A stretch of DNA of 64,000 nucleotides from Methyloversatilis sp. (GTDB lineage: Bacteria > Pseudomonadota > Gammaproteobacteria > Burkholderiales > Rhodocyclaceae). Shown here one piece after another: positions 63,966 through 64,000 of this stretch (within the stretch, counting starts at the first letter, position 1; each line of letters starts with the position of its first letter). The stretch covers positions 171,230 to 235,229 of the forward strand of contig NZ_JAUYRO010000037.1 in the NCBI RefSeq assembly GCF_030696805.1, given 5' to 3'. The position numbers were made by a program, and so were the translations under genes. The notes below the pieces were generated by a model, which saw nothing but the letters and a program-made list of their open reading frames with translations, was not told the origin of the DNA and searched no databases.

Positions 63966-64000
63966 ACGCACGCTGATCATCGACCATCGCTGCTCGATCG

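Overview
The window is GC-rich, densely coded bacterial chromosome with GTG and TTG starts and many 1-4 nt gene overlaps. The gene content (type II secretion pseudopilin, hpnCDE squalene genes, phasins, propionyl-CoA synthetase, FbpA-type iron binding protein, BamC, several RND pumps) points to a free-living betaproteobacterium, perhaps Rhodocyclales- or Burkholderiales-like. That placement is inferred from gene families and not measured. I see no prophage, CRISPR array, insertion sequence or rRNA; one tRNA-Leu is present.

Layout. 1-1.4 kb: start of gspF, gspG, and a secreted lytic transglycosylase. 1.5-6.9 kb: acyl-CoA metabolism (AMP-dependent ligase, SCPx-type thiolase, PAS-LuxR regulator, prpE). 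6.9-11.5 kb: response regulator with a broken GGDEF domain, NlpC/P60 hydrolase, a Fur-box intergenic region between a DUF2325 gene and an FbpA-type protein, lrgAB. 11.6-17 kb: ribA, a methyltransferase, tRNA-Leu(UAG), hpnCDE and a secreted phosphoesterase. 17-21.2 kb: HExxH protein, PIN protein, TonB receptor, TatD. 21.3-27.1 kb: REP pair, clpB with a sigma-32 type promoter, CoA-transferase, and two convergent phasin genes sharing a 23-bp terminator stem. 27.2-31.9 kb: LysM/FecR protein plus CHASE2-PAS-GGDEF-EAL protein. 32-40.9 kb: MdtABC-type tripartite pump with its outer-membrane factor. 41.3-44.8 kb: MFS transporter and a HAD-GT20 fusion best read as glucosylglycerol-phosphate synthase/phosphatase. 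44.9-51.8 kb: a second, AcrAB-type pump with outer-membrane factor and a TetR regulator. 51.9-57 kb: cobA, bamC-dapA, chemoreceptor, a cluster of GTAG-headed repeats. 57-63 kb: HDAC-like amidohydrolase, and a tightly overlapping moxR-DUF58-tgpA-mltB operon. 63-64 kb: small secreted protein and sugE/gdx behind a guanidine-II (mini-ykkC) riboswitch.

The clearest regulatory signals read directly from the bases are the tandem ACGR hairpins before sugE, a TetR-type 10-4-10 palindrome between the -35 and -10 of the AcrAB-like operon, a Fur-like palindrome at 9157-9173, and a sigma-32 promoter before clpB. Two repeat families with GTGG and GTAG heads look like REP/BIME elements. I did not find a convincing wholly new system. 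The least-explained parts are the FecR/CHASE2 signalling pair, the DUF2325-iron pair, the degenerate GGDEF regulator, the phosphoesterase behind hpnCDE, and the PIN/HExxH pair.
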